A DNA stretch of 64,000 nt from Scleroderma bovista (Eukaryota > Basidiomycota > Agaricomycetes > Boletales > Sclerodermataceae), in contig JAYMGJ010000292.1 in assembly GCA_037178675.1 (NCBI GenBank), positions 1-64,000 of the forward strand, written 5' to 3'. The notes beneath the pieces are model-generated. The model saw nothing but the letters and a program-made list of their open reading frames with translations, did not search any database and was not told the DNA's origin. How positions within the stretch are numbered: the stretch's first letter is position 1; every line of letters begins with the position of its first letter. The translations under genes were made by a program, and so were the position numbers. Positions 45,281 through 58,114 of the stretch are shown here, in pieces.

Positions 45281-48200
45281 TCAGTCCACCACTTCGTCGT
45301 CATCATCATCAGCGCCCAAATTGTATGGTATCCCTAAGTTTGAAACATCTAGTCCAGGCTTCTCTACCATGAAGAATCTATCTCCCACAACCCCCGAAGG
45401 GAGAGTGGGCCTGTGTGGTACCATTGCAACAACACTTTTGATGGTCTTGATGTTGATCACCTGAAATTCATTTAGTAGAGCACATGACGGGACCGTGTGT
45501 GATGAGATTGAAAGTAAGTCCTTGTCAGGCGGAGAATATATACGGAGAATCGCAACATTGGCAAACCGCCAACCCATCTCGCCAGCTGCAATGGAAAGTC
45601 GTGTGAAGTATTGTACTTCACCAAGGCAATCTTTGCCATTGCATGTAAACTATAAATGATAGAAGTCCAGACACACAAGGAAATTTTAATAAAAACACTC
45701 ACCTTGATGTTGTGTGAGATACGCAACCTGTGGAGAGCTCAACTGTCTTCACGCCATTGAGAATGGATAATTTGCCCATTGGGCAATTGAGTACGCGCCC
45801 ATCTGAGAATGCGGGGAATAGGACAATCTTCACCAAGAAAATTGCGAATAGCTGGGACATGCTCAGCATCTGGTGGCTGATCTTTTCTATCCCATTTGCG
45901 AAGCAATGCATATCCATCTCCTATATCCACAGCGCCATTGGGGAGTGGTTTGGGTGGGTTGTGTAGTTCAGGCATAATAGAAAGTAGTGCATTTACTTGG
46001 CAGCAGCGAACACCCTCTTGTGCAAAGTTTGCATAAGGATTTGATGGTTGTCGAATCTCCTGTCCAATATTTCCAATCGTCCGCTCCATGGTCCACTGTG
46101 CATAGCAGACAGGGGGACCTTTCTGTATAGTTTCGGTTACAAGATGGAGGACTTGATGTACACATGGACGGATGAAATGCAAACGATCTTCGCGACTCTG
46201 GTAGTATAGCTGTTCGAATTCGAGCTCCCATTCACAGAACAATACATATGCGTACTTCAAGTCGTCAAATGCAATCCGGTGCTGACAAAGGATATGGAAT
46301 GCATGGACGAGTTTGCAGTAATTAGACCAGTATCGGTGGGGCAGGATTCCATAGAGGAGCGCTGGTGCAACACCGAACGTATACAGCTGAAATTCTGAGG
46401 TCTTGTAGCTTGAATTGAGCTTGTCTGCAATGTTGCGTGGTTTGTGATCAAATGACCCTGGCAGGAATGGACCGGCGTCCTCTACAGCTTTTCCATGGGC
46501 TTTCCAAGTTTCTTCATCCCGAAGGACAGCCCAGTCCCACGTATTCTTATGGTCACTCCCGGCACAATCAATTGTCCCACGCCAGAGTGAGATGAGAAGG
46601 TCACTAAGATTTGCCGCAAGGTGCATAATATCTGGGGCCATACAAAGGGGAACACCGAGTGAGCGCTTCAGGTCAAGGCCAAGAATGAGAGGAGGTTTTG
46701 TAATGCCTGTCTTGGTCCTCCTCAGTTCCCATTGACGCTGATTGCGGGCAGAGACAAGGTGCCATAAATTATCTGCATAGCCATCAGACCCACCAAGTGG
46801 GATATCGAAGACATCGACATCTGGGTGGTCACTACCTGGAGGACAGCGGTTGGGCTTGAGAAGAGCTGGGTAATAATGAGATCCATGCATTCTTCGTCGG
46901 CCAAGTGTCCCACAATACATGCGGCATCCATTCTTACCGCTGTGGCCCACCATACCATCCCAGTAGATAAGACCCGGACCATCAGCAGTTGGAAATAAAA
47001 GATAGAGGTCGGATTTGTAAGTCACATCACGAGACGCATCCCATATGATCAATCCATCATTCTGAAGCGCAGCGAGGTGGTGGATGGCAACAAATAGGAA
47101 CGAATCAAGGTTTTTAGGCTTGTTGGGTCCTGGGATGAAACCTCCAGGTAGAACGTGGTGTTTCTTGTAGCGTTTGTCAGGACTGAGATTGATGATAATC
47201 CATACAAAGATCCAGCAGTCCGACTGCTTGCTTTCAAAGAGTTGTGTGCCATCAAGCGATACCATTAGAACGATGTCATTTTCCTTTATATCTCCATCAA
47301 GAACAGCTGAAAGATAATCCCACCCAGCAGCGATGTTGTCAATGAGATTGATGGATCCAGTGTGGCGAAGGTCACGAAGTATCTCAGCTGTACGAGTGCG
47401 GAGATATGCCATGTCACGGGCAGATTCTGGGTCACGATACATGGCTTGTAATTGCGGGCCCAAAGGAATGGTAGTGAACTGGAGAGCAGGTACCTTTTTG
47501 CGACCGTTGCTCACTCGTAGCTGTGCCTCATCCCATCAAGCAGCATTACACATGAAGCAAGTCTCGAGGTCAGCATAGGGACCAGTGAACCCGATGCACG
47601 AATTGGGGCACATGTCATGGCGGACATCTTCAACGCCAGTGTACATGGCAATATGGGATTCAACACTATGGAAAGAAAGTATATCATCAATGCCGGGTGC
47701 GCCAGGGAAGTTCTGCTGGGTTGAGTCGCAAACAGCCTTGTAGGCGCTCTGTGACGAGTGCTCGAGTGCAAGATAGATGGATAAACTATGCCGAGTGCCT
47801 GGGCTCTCGATGGCAACCAGTGTACAGGGTGGATTACGAAGCCGCTCGAGCGCATTTTTGTTGAGCTTGGCAACAGGGTCTGTCAACCTGGCATCTTTGA
47901 TGGCGAGGATGAACTGCATGGATTCATGTAATTTTGGGAGAACGGCTGAATTGGCAAGATCAGCGACATTGATAACAGGGCGAGCTCTGCGGTTGTATCT
48001 GATATTATGTGCTACATTCCCTTGAGGAGATGGAGATCGCACGGGGGAATGACCTGGCAGGGGCAGAGAGGGCTCCCGCAATGGAGACCGCACGGGGGAA
48101 TGATCTGGCAGGGGCAGAGAGGGCTCCCGCAATGGAGACCGCACGGGGGAATGACCTGGCAGGGGTGGAGAAGGCCCTCGCAATGGAGATCGCACGGGGG

Positions 48201-49025
48201 AATGATCTGGCAGGGGCAGAGAGGGCTCCTGCAATGGAGACCGCACGGGGGAACGACCTGGCAGGGGTGGAGAAGGCCCTCACAATGGAGATCGCACGGG
48301 GGAATGATCTGGCAGAGGCAGAGAGGGCTCCCGCAATGGAGATCGTGTGGGTGAATGATGGTCTGGTGAATGTGGTGGTGGAGGAGTCCGTGGTGAAGGC
48401 CATTTCATGGGACTATGGCCTGGAGAAAATGCTGGTGGTGTTCGTGGTGTGGGTGAACACACTTCCATTTGCTCCTGGGATTGATCAAGTTAAACCACGA
48501 TGCAAGCGGAAGAAATTGACACACCTGCAAGGCAAGGGACTCTTCATGACCTGAAGAGGCTGGGGGAGGCCCTGGAGAGGGCAAGCGTATTTGAGGTACA
48601 TTCTAAAGAGATGGCAATGCCATTAGCATGCGTATCAATAATTGAACAAGGACAACTGACCTGAGATACTATGTGGGAACAAGCAGACTTTCGTCTGCCT
48701 CTCGATGGATCTACTTCTGTCTCTCTAGCTCGTTTGCACATTGCCTGCAGATTTTTCAGTCTCAGGGCACTTGGTGATAGAGATTCATTGGAATTGCTAC
48801 TGCTCGCCTTGATCGCTGCACTCCCTACATCTGAGGGGAGGTCATAGACATTTCCTCCTAGTCTCCTGGCAGTAATAATACATTGCTTTTCTTCGTCTGA
48901 TTCCACTTCATCGAGGTGCCGTTTCCACGTCGTGGGTGCAACAATATGAAGTATACCGTTCCCATATTTGACACAAACACAATTGTATCTGGTGTGCGTG
49001 ATGGTGGGGGTGTTCTGTTCATACA
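45281..49025 (-). pseudogene. Transposase of H (EnSpm/Plavaka-type), broken
   Basis: A likely start is ATG near 49025 (MYEQNTPTI), leading to CVCVKYGNG and TTWKRHLDEVESDEEKQ, then introns and a Pro-rich repeat (48030-48360). The core is in one frame broken by TGA at 48280-48282, 47536-47538 and 45739-45741. Motifs include CPNSCIGFTGPYADLETCFMC (Cys-rich), MVSLDGTQLFESKQSDCWIF, LSPDKRYKKHHVLPGGFIPG, GHSGKNGCRMYCG and LCMAPDIMHL. These blocks characterise the fungal relatives of plant Tnp2/EnSpm transposases. After the last TGA an intron (45650-45702) leads to the C-terminal exon GEVQYFTRLSIAAGE..SPPDKDLL, ending with DADDDDDE-type residues at 45281. Each TGA is at a probable Arg codon. Confidence 0.83.
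48030..48360 (-). repeat. 51-bp coding minisatellite in transposase of H
   Basis: Six to seven units of 51 bp (CGCACGGGGGAATGA marker at 48038, 48089, 48140, 48191, 48242 and 48293). Each encodes 17 residues of the type RSPLREPSLPLPDHSPV on the minus strand. The repeat keeps the frame. One unit has CGAGG changed to TGAGG, giving the stop at 48280-48282. Confidence 0.85.
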
Positions 49026-49337
49026 TCGAGTAGGCCAGTGAGGATAAGTGAGAAGAGGGTTGGGAGGACAAGTGGGTGATGTAGATAGTCAAGTAAACTC
49101 GGAGATGTACAAGGCTTGAGACGTTTGCATTTAGTCGCAACTTTGCATGCTTTCCATCGTAAAGTGTCGTTTTGCACACTGAAAACATTGATGCACACAT
49201 AGTGCATAGATGATGGGCACAAAGCAAAGGGAAAGGACAAGGCATGCAACGCAAGGTTGCAACATGTATTGTGCAGAAACATAAATTTTGTGATAAGGTC
49301 ATATCTCATCACAAGCTAAATAAGGTAACTTATACGG
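49026..49337. other. Right subterminal region of H, no gene confirmed
   Basis: Between the probable transposase start and the right inverted repeat (about 49338-49380). The minus strand stays open with a Cys/Leu-rich reading (to 49302), but nothing in it resembles a domain. The promoter and 5' untranslated part of the transposase gene should lie here. Confidence 0.35.
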
Positions 49338-49543
49338 TGTCATGCCAGGTTGCACAGGGTGGGATCCAGTTTTCACTGGGGATGACTGCTGGACATCGGC
49401 ATTCATCTCTTGCATAAGGATAGTCTTCTTGTGCGATAGATGGCTATGATGAGGGTCCGTCATGCTTATCCTTCGCATAAGGATCATTCGATATAGGTGT
49501 TATCTTCCATGTTCACTGTACCAAACCTGTTTGGTGTGTGACA

Positions 49544-52500
49544 CCGCCAATCGCAATTCCTCTTCTGGCTGCACCAAGGTCTGCAAGCCAGATACCTTCA
49601 ACGGTACTGATCTGTGCAAGCTCTGCACATACCTTGTACAATGTGAATTAAACTTCCAGGACCATCCTAAAGCTTTCGCTTCTGACTGCGCCAAGGTTAC
49701 CTTTGTGCACCTACCTAAAGGGCATGGCCCTTGAGTGGTTTGAGCCAGACCTGCTCAACTCCAGTAACCCTTGGGCTTGCCCAATATGGATGGACAACTA
49801 TCAACAGTTCATCCAGGAACTCAAGTCTAACTTCAGTCCACATGACCCCATTGGAGATGCAGAACACCAGTTGGACAACTTGTCCATGAAGGATGGACAA
49901 AAAATAAACAAGTATGTGGTAGAGTTCAACCACCTTGCCAGCCAAGTCTGTGGTTATGGTGATGGTGCACTCCACCATATCTTCTACAGCAGTCTCCCTG
50001 ACTGCATCAAAGATGAAATATCCTGAGTCGGAAAACCCCGCACCCTAGATGGCTACTGCACTCTTGTGCAGACCATTGATGCCAGGTACTGGGAGCACAA
50101 GTCCAAAATTGCATGCCAATCCAAGGGCTCCACATCCTCATCATCCAACTCTGCCTCTAAAGGCAACTCCTCCAGTTTGTCCAATTCCAAGGGGAAATCC
50201 AAGGAAAAGGACAACAAAGCCAAGAGTTCGGACAACAAGTCCAAGTCCTCTGCTGGCTCCTCCACTGGTGCTTCAAAGACCTCCAAATCTCCCTCCCATC
50301 TCAGGAAGGATGGAAAGTTGACCAAAGAAGAGCGCCAATGCAGAATTAAGGAAAAGCTCTGTATGTTCTGTGGCCAACCTGGTCACATGGCAAAGGACTG
50401 CCCTAAGTCCACATCTAGTAAGAGCTCCAAAGCCAAGGCCTGTGCTGCCAAGGCTGCAACTCCTGCTGCTGTGGAGTCAAAAAATTAAACAGCAGCTCCC
50501 AGAACTCCACACAGCATTGACTCTGACTGTGCACCCACAGAGTTATGCCTCAATGTGTCCACTCTCTCCAACCCAAACTCTCTTATGCCCTCCATCACCA
50601 TTACGTCGCTCGTTACGCCTCCTGTATCTGCTCTTGTTGACTCTGGCTCTAGCCATTGTTTCATAGACTCTACATTTGTTAATTAACACTCCCTTACAAC
50701 CTATGCAATCTCTCTGCTTGAACTCCACCTCCTAGACAGTTCTTCGAACACATTCATTACAGAAGCCATCAACCTTGACATTCAGTTCTCCACAGGTGAA
50801 GTTAACTCTGAAACATTCTATGTAACTCCATTGGATTCCTCTTGTGTACTGGTTCTCAGACATAGTTGGCTCACCCACTACAATCCATTGATTGACTGGG
50901 TTTTGGGCCACATAGAATTCCGTAAAGGTACACTATGAATGCCAGCAGCCCCAGTACCTCCCTCTGCCGAGTCCACCCCCATGTCAGCCTCAATGGCTCC
51001 ACCACCTCAGGCCTCATCTCTGCCCTCTGACTCACCTTCATTCACTCCCTACATTTTGCTCATTGGCACTGCTGCTTTTGCACACACTTGCAAACTTCCC
51101 GGATCAGCAAACTTCACTTTGTACATCTGCCCAGAAGACATGAAACTCCGCTCTGCCTCTGCTACCATGCCTGTCAATTCACCAAATCTCTCTGCCGTGC
51201 CAGAAGTCTACCACAACTTCGCTGATGTCTTCAGCAAGGCAAAGGCCACTATGCTCACTCCACACTGTGAGTACAACCTCCGAATCAATTTGGAAGAGGG
51301 TGCAAGCCCTCCGCTGGGTATGGTGTACTCCTTGTCCAAAACTGAACTAGAGGCACTCCAAACCTTTATTGACAAGCACCTTTCCTATGGCTTCATCTGA
51401 CAGTCTACCTCTGCCCATGGGGCTCCTGTCTTGTTCATTTGCAAAAAGGATGGATCACTCTGCCTGTGTGTCGACTACTGATGGCTGAACAAAATCTCCA
51501 AAAAAGACCACTACCCACTCCCCTTGATCTCTGATCTCCTGGACTCCCCCAGTAAGGCTAAGATCTACAGCAAAATTGATCTCCACCATGTGTACCACTT
51601 GGTCCACATTGCTGAAGGTGATGAATGGAAGACTGCATTTAGAACATGGTATGGATCCTTTGCCAGTTCACTTCCTTTTATGTTTCTCAGCACTGCTCTC
51701 GCATGGGTGAGTGCAATATCATGCCCTTTGGCCTGACTAATGCTCTGGTGGCCTTTCAGTGATTTGTCAACAGCATCCTTGCGGACTTACTCAATGTCTG
51801 CATTGTCATCTATTTGAATGTCATCCTAATATGTTCTCAAGATATCACATCCCATCAGTGACATGTCCACGAAGTCCTCCAACATCTCCAAAAACACAAT
51901 CTCTTCACCAAACCTGAGAAATGTGAGTTCCATAGTACCACTGCCACTGAATATCTTGAGTTCTGCCTTTCCCCCGACAGACTGTCCATGTCCGCCGATA
52001 AGGTGAAAGCCATCTCCAATTGGCCTGAACCCCGCAAGGTCAAGGACACCCAGTCCTTCCTTGGTTTCACGAACTTCTACTGTCGCTTCATTCACAACTA
52101 CTCCAACATCATTGTACCACTCATGCAGCTTACCTGCAAAGACACTCCTTGGGATTTCTCCCCCACTTGCCACTCTGCTTTCAATCTCCTGAAGAAGGCA
52201 TTCACCTCTGCTCCTATCCTTACCCATTGGGTTCCCAATGCTCTGCTTACGGTTGAGACTGATGCATCAGATTATGCCATTGCTGGCATTCTTTCCATCA
52301 CCAGCCCTGATTCAGAACTCCGACCTGTCATGTACCATTCACAGACTATGTCTGCCCTGGAGCTGAACTATGATACCCATGACAAGGAGTTATTGGCCAT
52401 CTTTGAAGCCTTCAAGCACTGGCAACATTATTTAGAGGGCTCTGCCACCCTGGTCGATGTGGTCACTGACCACAAGAACCTGACCTACTTTTCCACATCC

Positions 52501-53573
52501 AAGGTCTTGACCTGTCATCAAGCCCACTGGTTGGAGTTCCTCTCCCAATTTAACCTTTCCATTTGTGCCTGCCCTGGATGCCTTGGGGAAAAGCCTGATG
52601 CCCTCACCCAACGATGGGACATCTACCCAAAAGAGGGGGATAGGGATTATGCTTGGGTCAATCCTCACAATCTCCAACCAATGTTCACCCAAGAACAACT
52701 CATGTCCTCCCTTAGGGCAACAATCTTACTTACTCCAGCAATCCATGCTGCCATCTTGGTGGATGTTGAACAACTCCACAAGGATATTCTCACAGCCCTC
52801 CCATCTGATCCTGTTGCACTCAGCCACAAGTCCAACTCATCCAATTCTCAGTGGTCAATGGACCCTACAGGCTTACTCTGCATTGACAATAGGATCTATG
52901 TGCCAGACATCAATGACCTCCGCCTCAGAGTCCTCTGCTATAAGCACAACCATCCACTCTCTGGCAACTTCAGCCAGAACTGCACACTGGAACTAGTCCA
53001 CCGGGAATACTCCTGGCCTGGTGTCCACACCTTCATAAAGGACTACATAAGTTCCTGCACCTCTTGTGGACATGCTAAGGTACCTAGGCATAGGCCTTAT
53101 GGCCTCCTAAAACAACTCCCTATCCCTGCTCACCCATGGCACTCCATTTCCATGGACTTTATTGAACAACTCCCCTCCTCAGATGGATTTACCTCCATCC
53201 TGGTCATAGTAGACCACCTGTCAAAGCAAGGGATATTCATCCCAACCCACAACACCATCACTTCCCCCAAGTTAGCAAAACTCTTTGTTGTGCATGTGTT
53301 CTCGAAACACAGAGTCCTCTCCCATGTCACCTCCAACAGAGGTTCGGAATTTGTCTCACACTTCTTCCACTCCCTTGGAAAAGCGCTTGGCATGATCCTA
53401 CATTTCACATCTGACTACCACCCAGAAGGAGACAGTCAAACCAAGCAGATGAACCAAACCCTGGAACAATACCTCTGAATCTACTGTAATTATCAACAGG
53501 ACAACTGGGCCAAACTCCTTCCACTTGCAGAGTTCGCATTTAACAACTCCCCTAGCACAACAACCGGTGTCTC
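49544..53573 (+). pseudogene. G gag-protease-RT-RNase H-integrase, broken
   Basis: Gag has GTDLCKLCTYLVQCELNF, a frame change near 49700, YLKGMALEWFEPDLL, a TGA at 50024-50026 and the CCHC knuckle CMFCGQPGHMAKDC (about 50359). TAA at 50486-50488 separates it from the protease (ALVDSGSSHCFIDS, about 50627) in the same frame. RT has [30 protein letters not shown] and, after a small internal insertion near 51665-51710, [13 protein letters not shown]. The catalytic YxDD box reads IYLNVILI, so both Asp are lost. RNase H (VETDASDYAIAGIL) and integrase (STSCGHAK finger part, SMDFIEQLP, TSNRGSEF, GDSQTKQMNQTL) follow. The second integrase Asp is Asn and the Glu is Lys. TGA at 53476-53478. Ends at the GTCTC target of L. 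Confidence 0.88.
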
Positions 53574-54491
53574 TGTCATATCCATACTTTTCCTAGTTGC
53601 AACTCCAGTCTAACCTTGGCCTGCCTGACCTCTCCTTAGGCATAGATGCAACTCCAGATCTAGTCCAGCCATCTCCAGCCCCATAGCTGCACTCCAGCTC
53701 AACTCTGGTCACTATGTCCATCTCCACCTCAGGACTAACCCCTGTCTTGCTCTAGACAGATCTGTGGTCTAACTCCGCCATGTTGAACCTGTACCTACCA
53801 CTAGTCACTACTCCAGTTTCAGTCCGGCCACTCCCTTGGTCTTGTCTGCAACGTAGCCCAACTCCGGATGGTACATCCAACTCCAGGTCAGGTCAGCTCC
53901 TGTTCTGCTCTGCTCCCTCTGTCAGGTCCACCAATGGCCTAGGACATTTCCATGTCCAACTCCGGACCTTCCTCCGGCTGTTCCATCCTTCCTCCACCTG
54001 CACACTCCCTCCACTTGTGCACTCCCTCTGCTCTTGCACTTCCTCTGGTCCTACTTCCTCTGGTCCTGGACATTGCTCTGGACTTAACATTAGTTAAGTC
54101 CACCTTCAACCCTTACTTGTCCTATTCTGACCTAGTTCCACTTACCTACTTGTCCCTGCTTTTCCTCCATTGTCCCTGTAACTCTAGTTCCCTGTTTCTG
54201 CTTCTGCTCCGGTTTATTTTCCTGTCCCTGCTTTATTTTCTTGTACCTGGTTTATTTTCCCATCTGCTTCTGCTCCATCCCTTGTCTCGACATTAAGGTG
54301 TTTACTTGTCACTGTATATACTCACCTCTAGTCTCATTACTATATAAACTACCAAACTCCGGCCTAGTAGTCCTTAGATCAAATCTCAACTAAGATACTC
54401 CTCACTCTATACTACCCACTATGCTCTCCTAATCCCATCTTGTTCTCCTGAACTCTGGCCCACTCCGGCCTCCATCCTATCTCATCCCCTT
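53574..54491 (+). repeat. Left part of L, pyrimidine-rich, no gene
   Basis: A 918-bp stretch very rich in CTCCA/CTCCGG/AACTCC. There are no reliable coding frames. A probable promoter is the TATA near 54343 followed by CTCATTACTATATAAACTACC-type sequence. Open frames here are repetitive Ser/Pro/Leu readings without domains. Confidence 0.5.
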
Positions 54492-55214
54492 CACTGCAAG
54501 CATTTCTCAATGTTTCATGGCAAAACATTGTAAAAAAATAGAAGAAAGAGATACTCTTTTATTTACAATTTTGTTCAACAAAAAAGACAAATATCATACA
54601 GCATTATTTTTGTCATTTTTGTGTCATAACATGATTTGAGATCATTTCTTATGTTGAGAGTATAAAATATTTAACCTTTTTCTTCTGCCTGTCCCTTGCA
54701 AAACAAATAAAGAAATGACAATGTAACTTTTCCCACAGCAAGCATTTTCAAATTTCTGCAGTGAAAAATTGAATCAAAAGATACTCTATTCCACAAAAGT
54801 AAATGTCTAGGAAATATGCTATATATTTTTGGTCATAACATTCTAGCCAGCCAGTCAGTATCCAGGAACAATCATGTTTCTTGAAGAAAAGTCTATTGTT
54901 TTCTTTCAACATGTTTTTAGAAATAATATGGTATCTTATTTCTAATAAAACATGCTGAAATTCTTGCTATGAGAAAAGTTACATTTTCTTTTCTTTATTT
55001 ATTTTTCAAGGAACAGGGAGAAGAAAAAGGTTAAATTTTTTATAGTTCTAACATAAGAAATGATCTCAAATAATGTTTTGGCAAAGAAAATGACAAAATG
55101 ATGCTGTATGATATTTGTGTTTTTTGTTAAACAAAATTGTAAATAAAAGAGTATCTCTTTCTTCTATATTTTTATAATGTTTTGTCATAATACATTGGAG
55201 AAATGCTTGCAGTA
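54492..55214. mobile_element. Foldback CACTG-ended MITE, copy 2
   Basis: About 723 bp, highly similar to 29090-29798, including the CACTGCAAGCATTTCTCAATG end and the long internal inverted halves. The right end reads GCTTGCAGTA, one change from perfect. It keeps the AAATAAAAGAGTATCTC segment near the right end that copy 1 lacks. I do not see a perfect 3-bp target duplication, so the ends have drifted by a base or so. Confidence 0.8.
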
Positions 55215-55358
55215 ACTCCTAGCAAGTCTCCTACTCGCACAAGGGCAAAAGCCACCTCTGTCCCAGACTTGATGCTAGACCCCTTAGGGCTTATCCCACC
55301 TATGGGATGTCCTTTGCTCTGGACAAGCTGCACTCAACTCCAGACTACTTTCCCATGG

Positions 55359-57148
55359 TGTCACACACCAAACAGGTTTGGTACAGTGAACATGGAAGAT
55401 AACACCTATATTGAATGATCCTTATGCGAAGGATAAGCATGATGGACCCTCATCATAGCCATCTATCGCACAAGAACCACCAAGAAGCAGAAGAAACTGA
55501 AGGAATAACATCAATTATGGTATGAGAAAGGAATGCACCCTTCTGCAGTCCAACTCCCATACCAGAACGATCAAAGAAGCGGAAGAATTGATGGAGAAAT
55601 GAAGGAGAAAGAGAAGAAACAATTTTTAGTGCCCAAATGTCATTTTTAGGTGCCCAGTGCTGGCATTCTGATATTTTGAATATCTCCACCATTTCTGAAG
55701 CTATCAGGCATGTGACTATACTGTCAGAGAGCCCAGAGCGTGGTCTATCTGCCTGTCAAGTTCCGATGAAAATCTGTTCATTTCCCACAGAGATATTCCC
55801 CCCGCAATCCAGACGTTCGTCTCATCGCTCACTATGGAGTCCGTATTTTCTCTGGATCATTTCTCTGCTATTGCTGCAGATCTCCACTGTGTCCTGCTCT
55901 TAGGACAGCCTCTCCCAGAGTTCCTGTGCACTGCCTGGCACATATCTTCCCACCCTGCTCCCTCAGTCCCCCTTGTTCTCAGTCAGCATGTTCTCCTCAT
56001 CAGTCCTGTGTCAAGGATGTACTTTGGTCATCTCTGTGTCCCCTGATTCCTCTGCCTATGGTCCCTTTCTCCCAGACCCCTGCCATGTCCATCTTCCTCT
56101 GTTGTTTGTCTCGCTTTCCTGGATGTGTCAAATTCAATACTCTATCTGCTTCCCTACTTTCAGACGGCATCCTCCAGCACCATGACAGTTATACCCCCAC
56201 TTTATAGTGCTGTTAGGAAGAAGAACTCTCTCTCTCATTCTTTCCCAGAAGGGAGCTCGTCAAGGGAGCCCATGGTTGCGCTTCAGTGGCATTAGAACAC
56301 ATGCACTATACCTTAGTGTATGCTGACCCCCCAAAGACCTCTGGACCCCTGGTACCCTTCTTGTGGCTGTACTGTCTCGGATCAATCCCCCTATTTATCT
56401 CAGATCTTCCCCATTGTTGGCCTATCAAGTTCCTGTGATACACAGCCTCCCATGGCTGTGCATCAATGACTCCTCTGGCTGTGCAGTGACTCATCCCTTG
56501 CTTACTGATGCTCTCTTGTCATCAGTATTACTCTATCCCTTTCGCATTTTTGGTATATTACTCAGCTGATGACTCACTCCCTTACCAATCAATCTTGTCA
56601 TGCAGCTTACTCATTCCTTTACTCAACAGCTTATTCATGCTCCCTATGCTTACTCATTCCTGCTTATCCCATGCTTACTGATCGCTTACAAACCCCTTAC
56701 AAAGCTCTTACCAATCCCTTACCAATCCTTGACAAATTCTGCTTACTCCCTTCTCTTTTTGTACTTTATGCTGCACCCCCCTCGTGTATTTAAACCCCCT
56801 GGGCTCAGCCCAGTGAAAAGAGACCCAATAGTATGAAATTATTCCTCTCTCAGTCTCCCTCTGTTGTATCTCTTCAAGTCCTTGAGTCCTTGTAGGCTTC
56901 AGTGAAGGTCTAAAGGCTCATTATCATCAAGTTTATCCAAGTTATTCAAGATCTATTCTTCTGACTAGGCTCAAGCGGAGTCTAGGCTTCATACTAGTCA
57001 ATCTTCCTTGCCTCTGGATGTCTGAGGCATCGCTGTTCCCTTGCTGCACTTTCCTCTCTGTGTAGCACCCCCAATTTCAACCCAACTCCTATCTGGATTC
57101 TGCGTAGGCAAACCACTACTCTTACCTAAACCCACACTTTGACTCACA
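55359..57148 (+). repeat. F-family solo LTR, opposite orientation
   Basis: 1790 bp from TGTCACACACCAAAC to TTTGACTCACA, the inverted version of the other LTRs in this window. Flanks ATGG and GTGG may be a 4-bp duplication with one transition. The LTR ORF starts with ATG at 55834 (MESVFSLDHFSAIAADL) but is broken by a frame change near 56040. Orientation shows that F-family LTRs inserted in both directions. Confidence 0.88.
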
Positions 57149-57814
57149 GTGGTCCAGACTTACTCTGCACAAACCCAGACTTACTCTCTGTGCTCCCCTA
57201 GTGCCCGGTGTAGGGGGTGAGTCCCTTGAATGCGCGAAAATGGGTGTCCGCCCAAGGAGACCTGGTCTGGCTTGACTAGGGGAGCTAAGGAGAATAGAGC
57301 GCAGGAGCGCACTCAGAGGTTCCGGGAGTCGAGAGAGAGCAGGGTAGGGGTGAGGAACGCAGCGAAAATGCGCAGGGAGTGCGCGACTAGGGAGTAGGGA
57401 GGTTGCCTAGTGTGTGTAGACACGTGCTAGGGAGAGCTGGGAATAGCGGGATCCACTGGAAATCATTGGAGCGCCGAATAGGGTCGTCTAGGGTCGTCAG
57501 AAAACAAAGAGAGAGCGGCAGGACACGAGAGAAACGACAGAGAAACACCGGAAACGACAGAACTCGCACTTAGACACTCAGACGGGGGCGGAAAAGAAAC
57601 TTCTTATTTTTGTGAGGACTAGGGCTATATACTGAAGCCTAATCCAGGGGGAAGGGTACAAGCGACCCGAAGAGAAGGAGAGAGGATGACAGCGCTAAGA
57701 GGGAACGTAATACTAACATAATGACAGCTGTCAGGGACGCTAAAGCGAGGGGAAAGGCTGAGGGACACAAAGGCAGAAGCTAAAGTGACAGGAAGAGAAG
57801 TGGAGAGCAAACCC
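57149..57814. other. Middle part of L, no gene
   Basis: Purine-rich (GAGAGAGCAGG, GGAAACGACAG) sequence with no open frame having recognisable features. It connects the F-family LTR with the satellite arrays inside L. Confidence 0.4.
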
Positions 57815-58095
57815 TATGTAGTGCGACCCTATGCAGTGCGATGCGACCCTATGCAGTGCGATGCGGCCCTATGCAGTGAGACCCTATGCAGGAGAGTGAC
57901 CCGACCCGATGCAACACGACCCGATGCAATGCGACCCGATGCAATGCGACCCGATGCAATGCGACCCTATGCAGTGAGACCCTACGCAGGAGAGTGACCC
58001 GACACAATGCAGTGCGACCCGATGCGATGTAGTGTGACCCGATGTGATGTAGCGTGACTCGATGCGATGTAGCGTGACCCGATGCGATGTAGTAG
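57815..58095. repeat. Short minisatellite of about 15-20 bp units in L
   Basis: Repeats of GCGACCCTATGCAGT and GCGACCCGATGCAAT, changing gradually to GTGACCCGATGCGATGTA towards 58090. There are about 15 units with variable length. The reverse strand is open over it only because of composition. Confidence 0.78.
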
Positions 58096-58114
58096 TGCAA
58101 CTTGATGCTACTCC

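Larger units (their letters stand above)
41499..49380. mobile_element. DNA transposon H (Plavaka/EnSpm-like), 7.9 kb
   Basis: The terminal inverted repeats are about 43 bp with three mismatches: left CCCGGTGAAAACTGGATCCC from 41499, right ending at 49380. Target duplication GATGACT (41492-41498 and 49381-49387), extendable to GGATGACT at 8 bp. Inside are a minus-strand transposase gene (45281-49025), a second minus-strand gene (42010-44169) and a plus-strand gene (44296-45129). The transposase resembles the fungal EnSpm-related group often called Plavaka, but the ends are not CACTA and the duplication is not 3 bp. All genes have breaks, so it is inactive. It inserted in an F-family LTR. Confidence 0.88.
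39717..49543 (-). repeat. F-family LTR split by DNA transposon H
   Basis: The two parts are 39717-41498 (start TGTGAGTCAAAG) and 49388-49543 (end TTTGGTGTGTGACA). Together they make a complete LTR of about 1.94 kb; the break at GATGACT is the duplicated target of H. The LTR ORF is present at about 40729-41115 on the minus strand. The left flank is KDZ-linked sequence and the right flank is the gag of chromovirus G. The flanks show no shared target duplication, so this LTR also marks a rearranged or truncated junction. Confidence 0.85.

Noticed and set aside
41499..49380. H as a KDZ/Zisupton element because of a possible 8-bp duplication
   Set aside because: The transposase lacks the KDZ blocks (YDxACQW, GKFHLxAH, DGExxE) that are clear at 37.1-37.6 kb and instead has EnSpm/Plavaka-type blocks.
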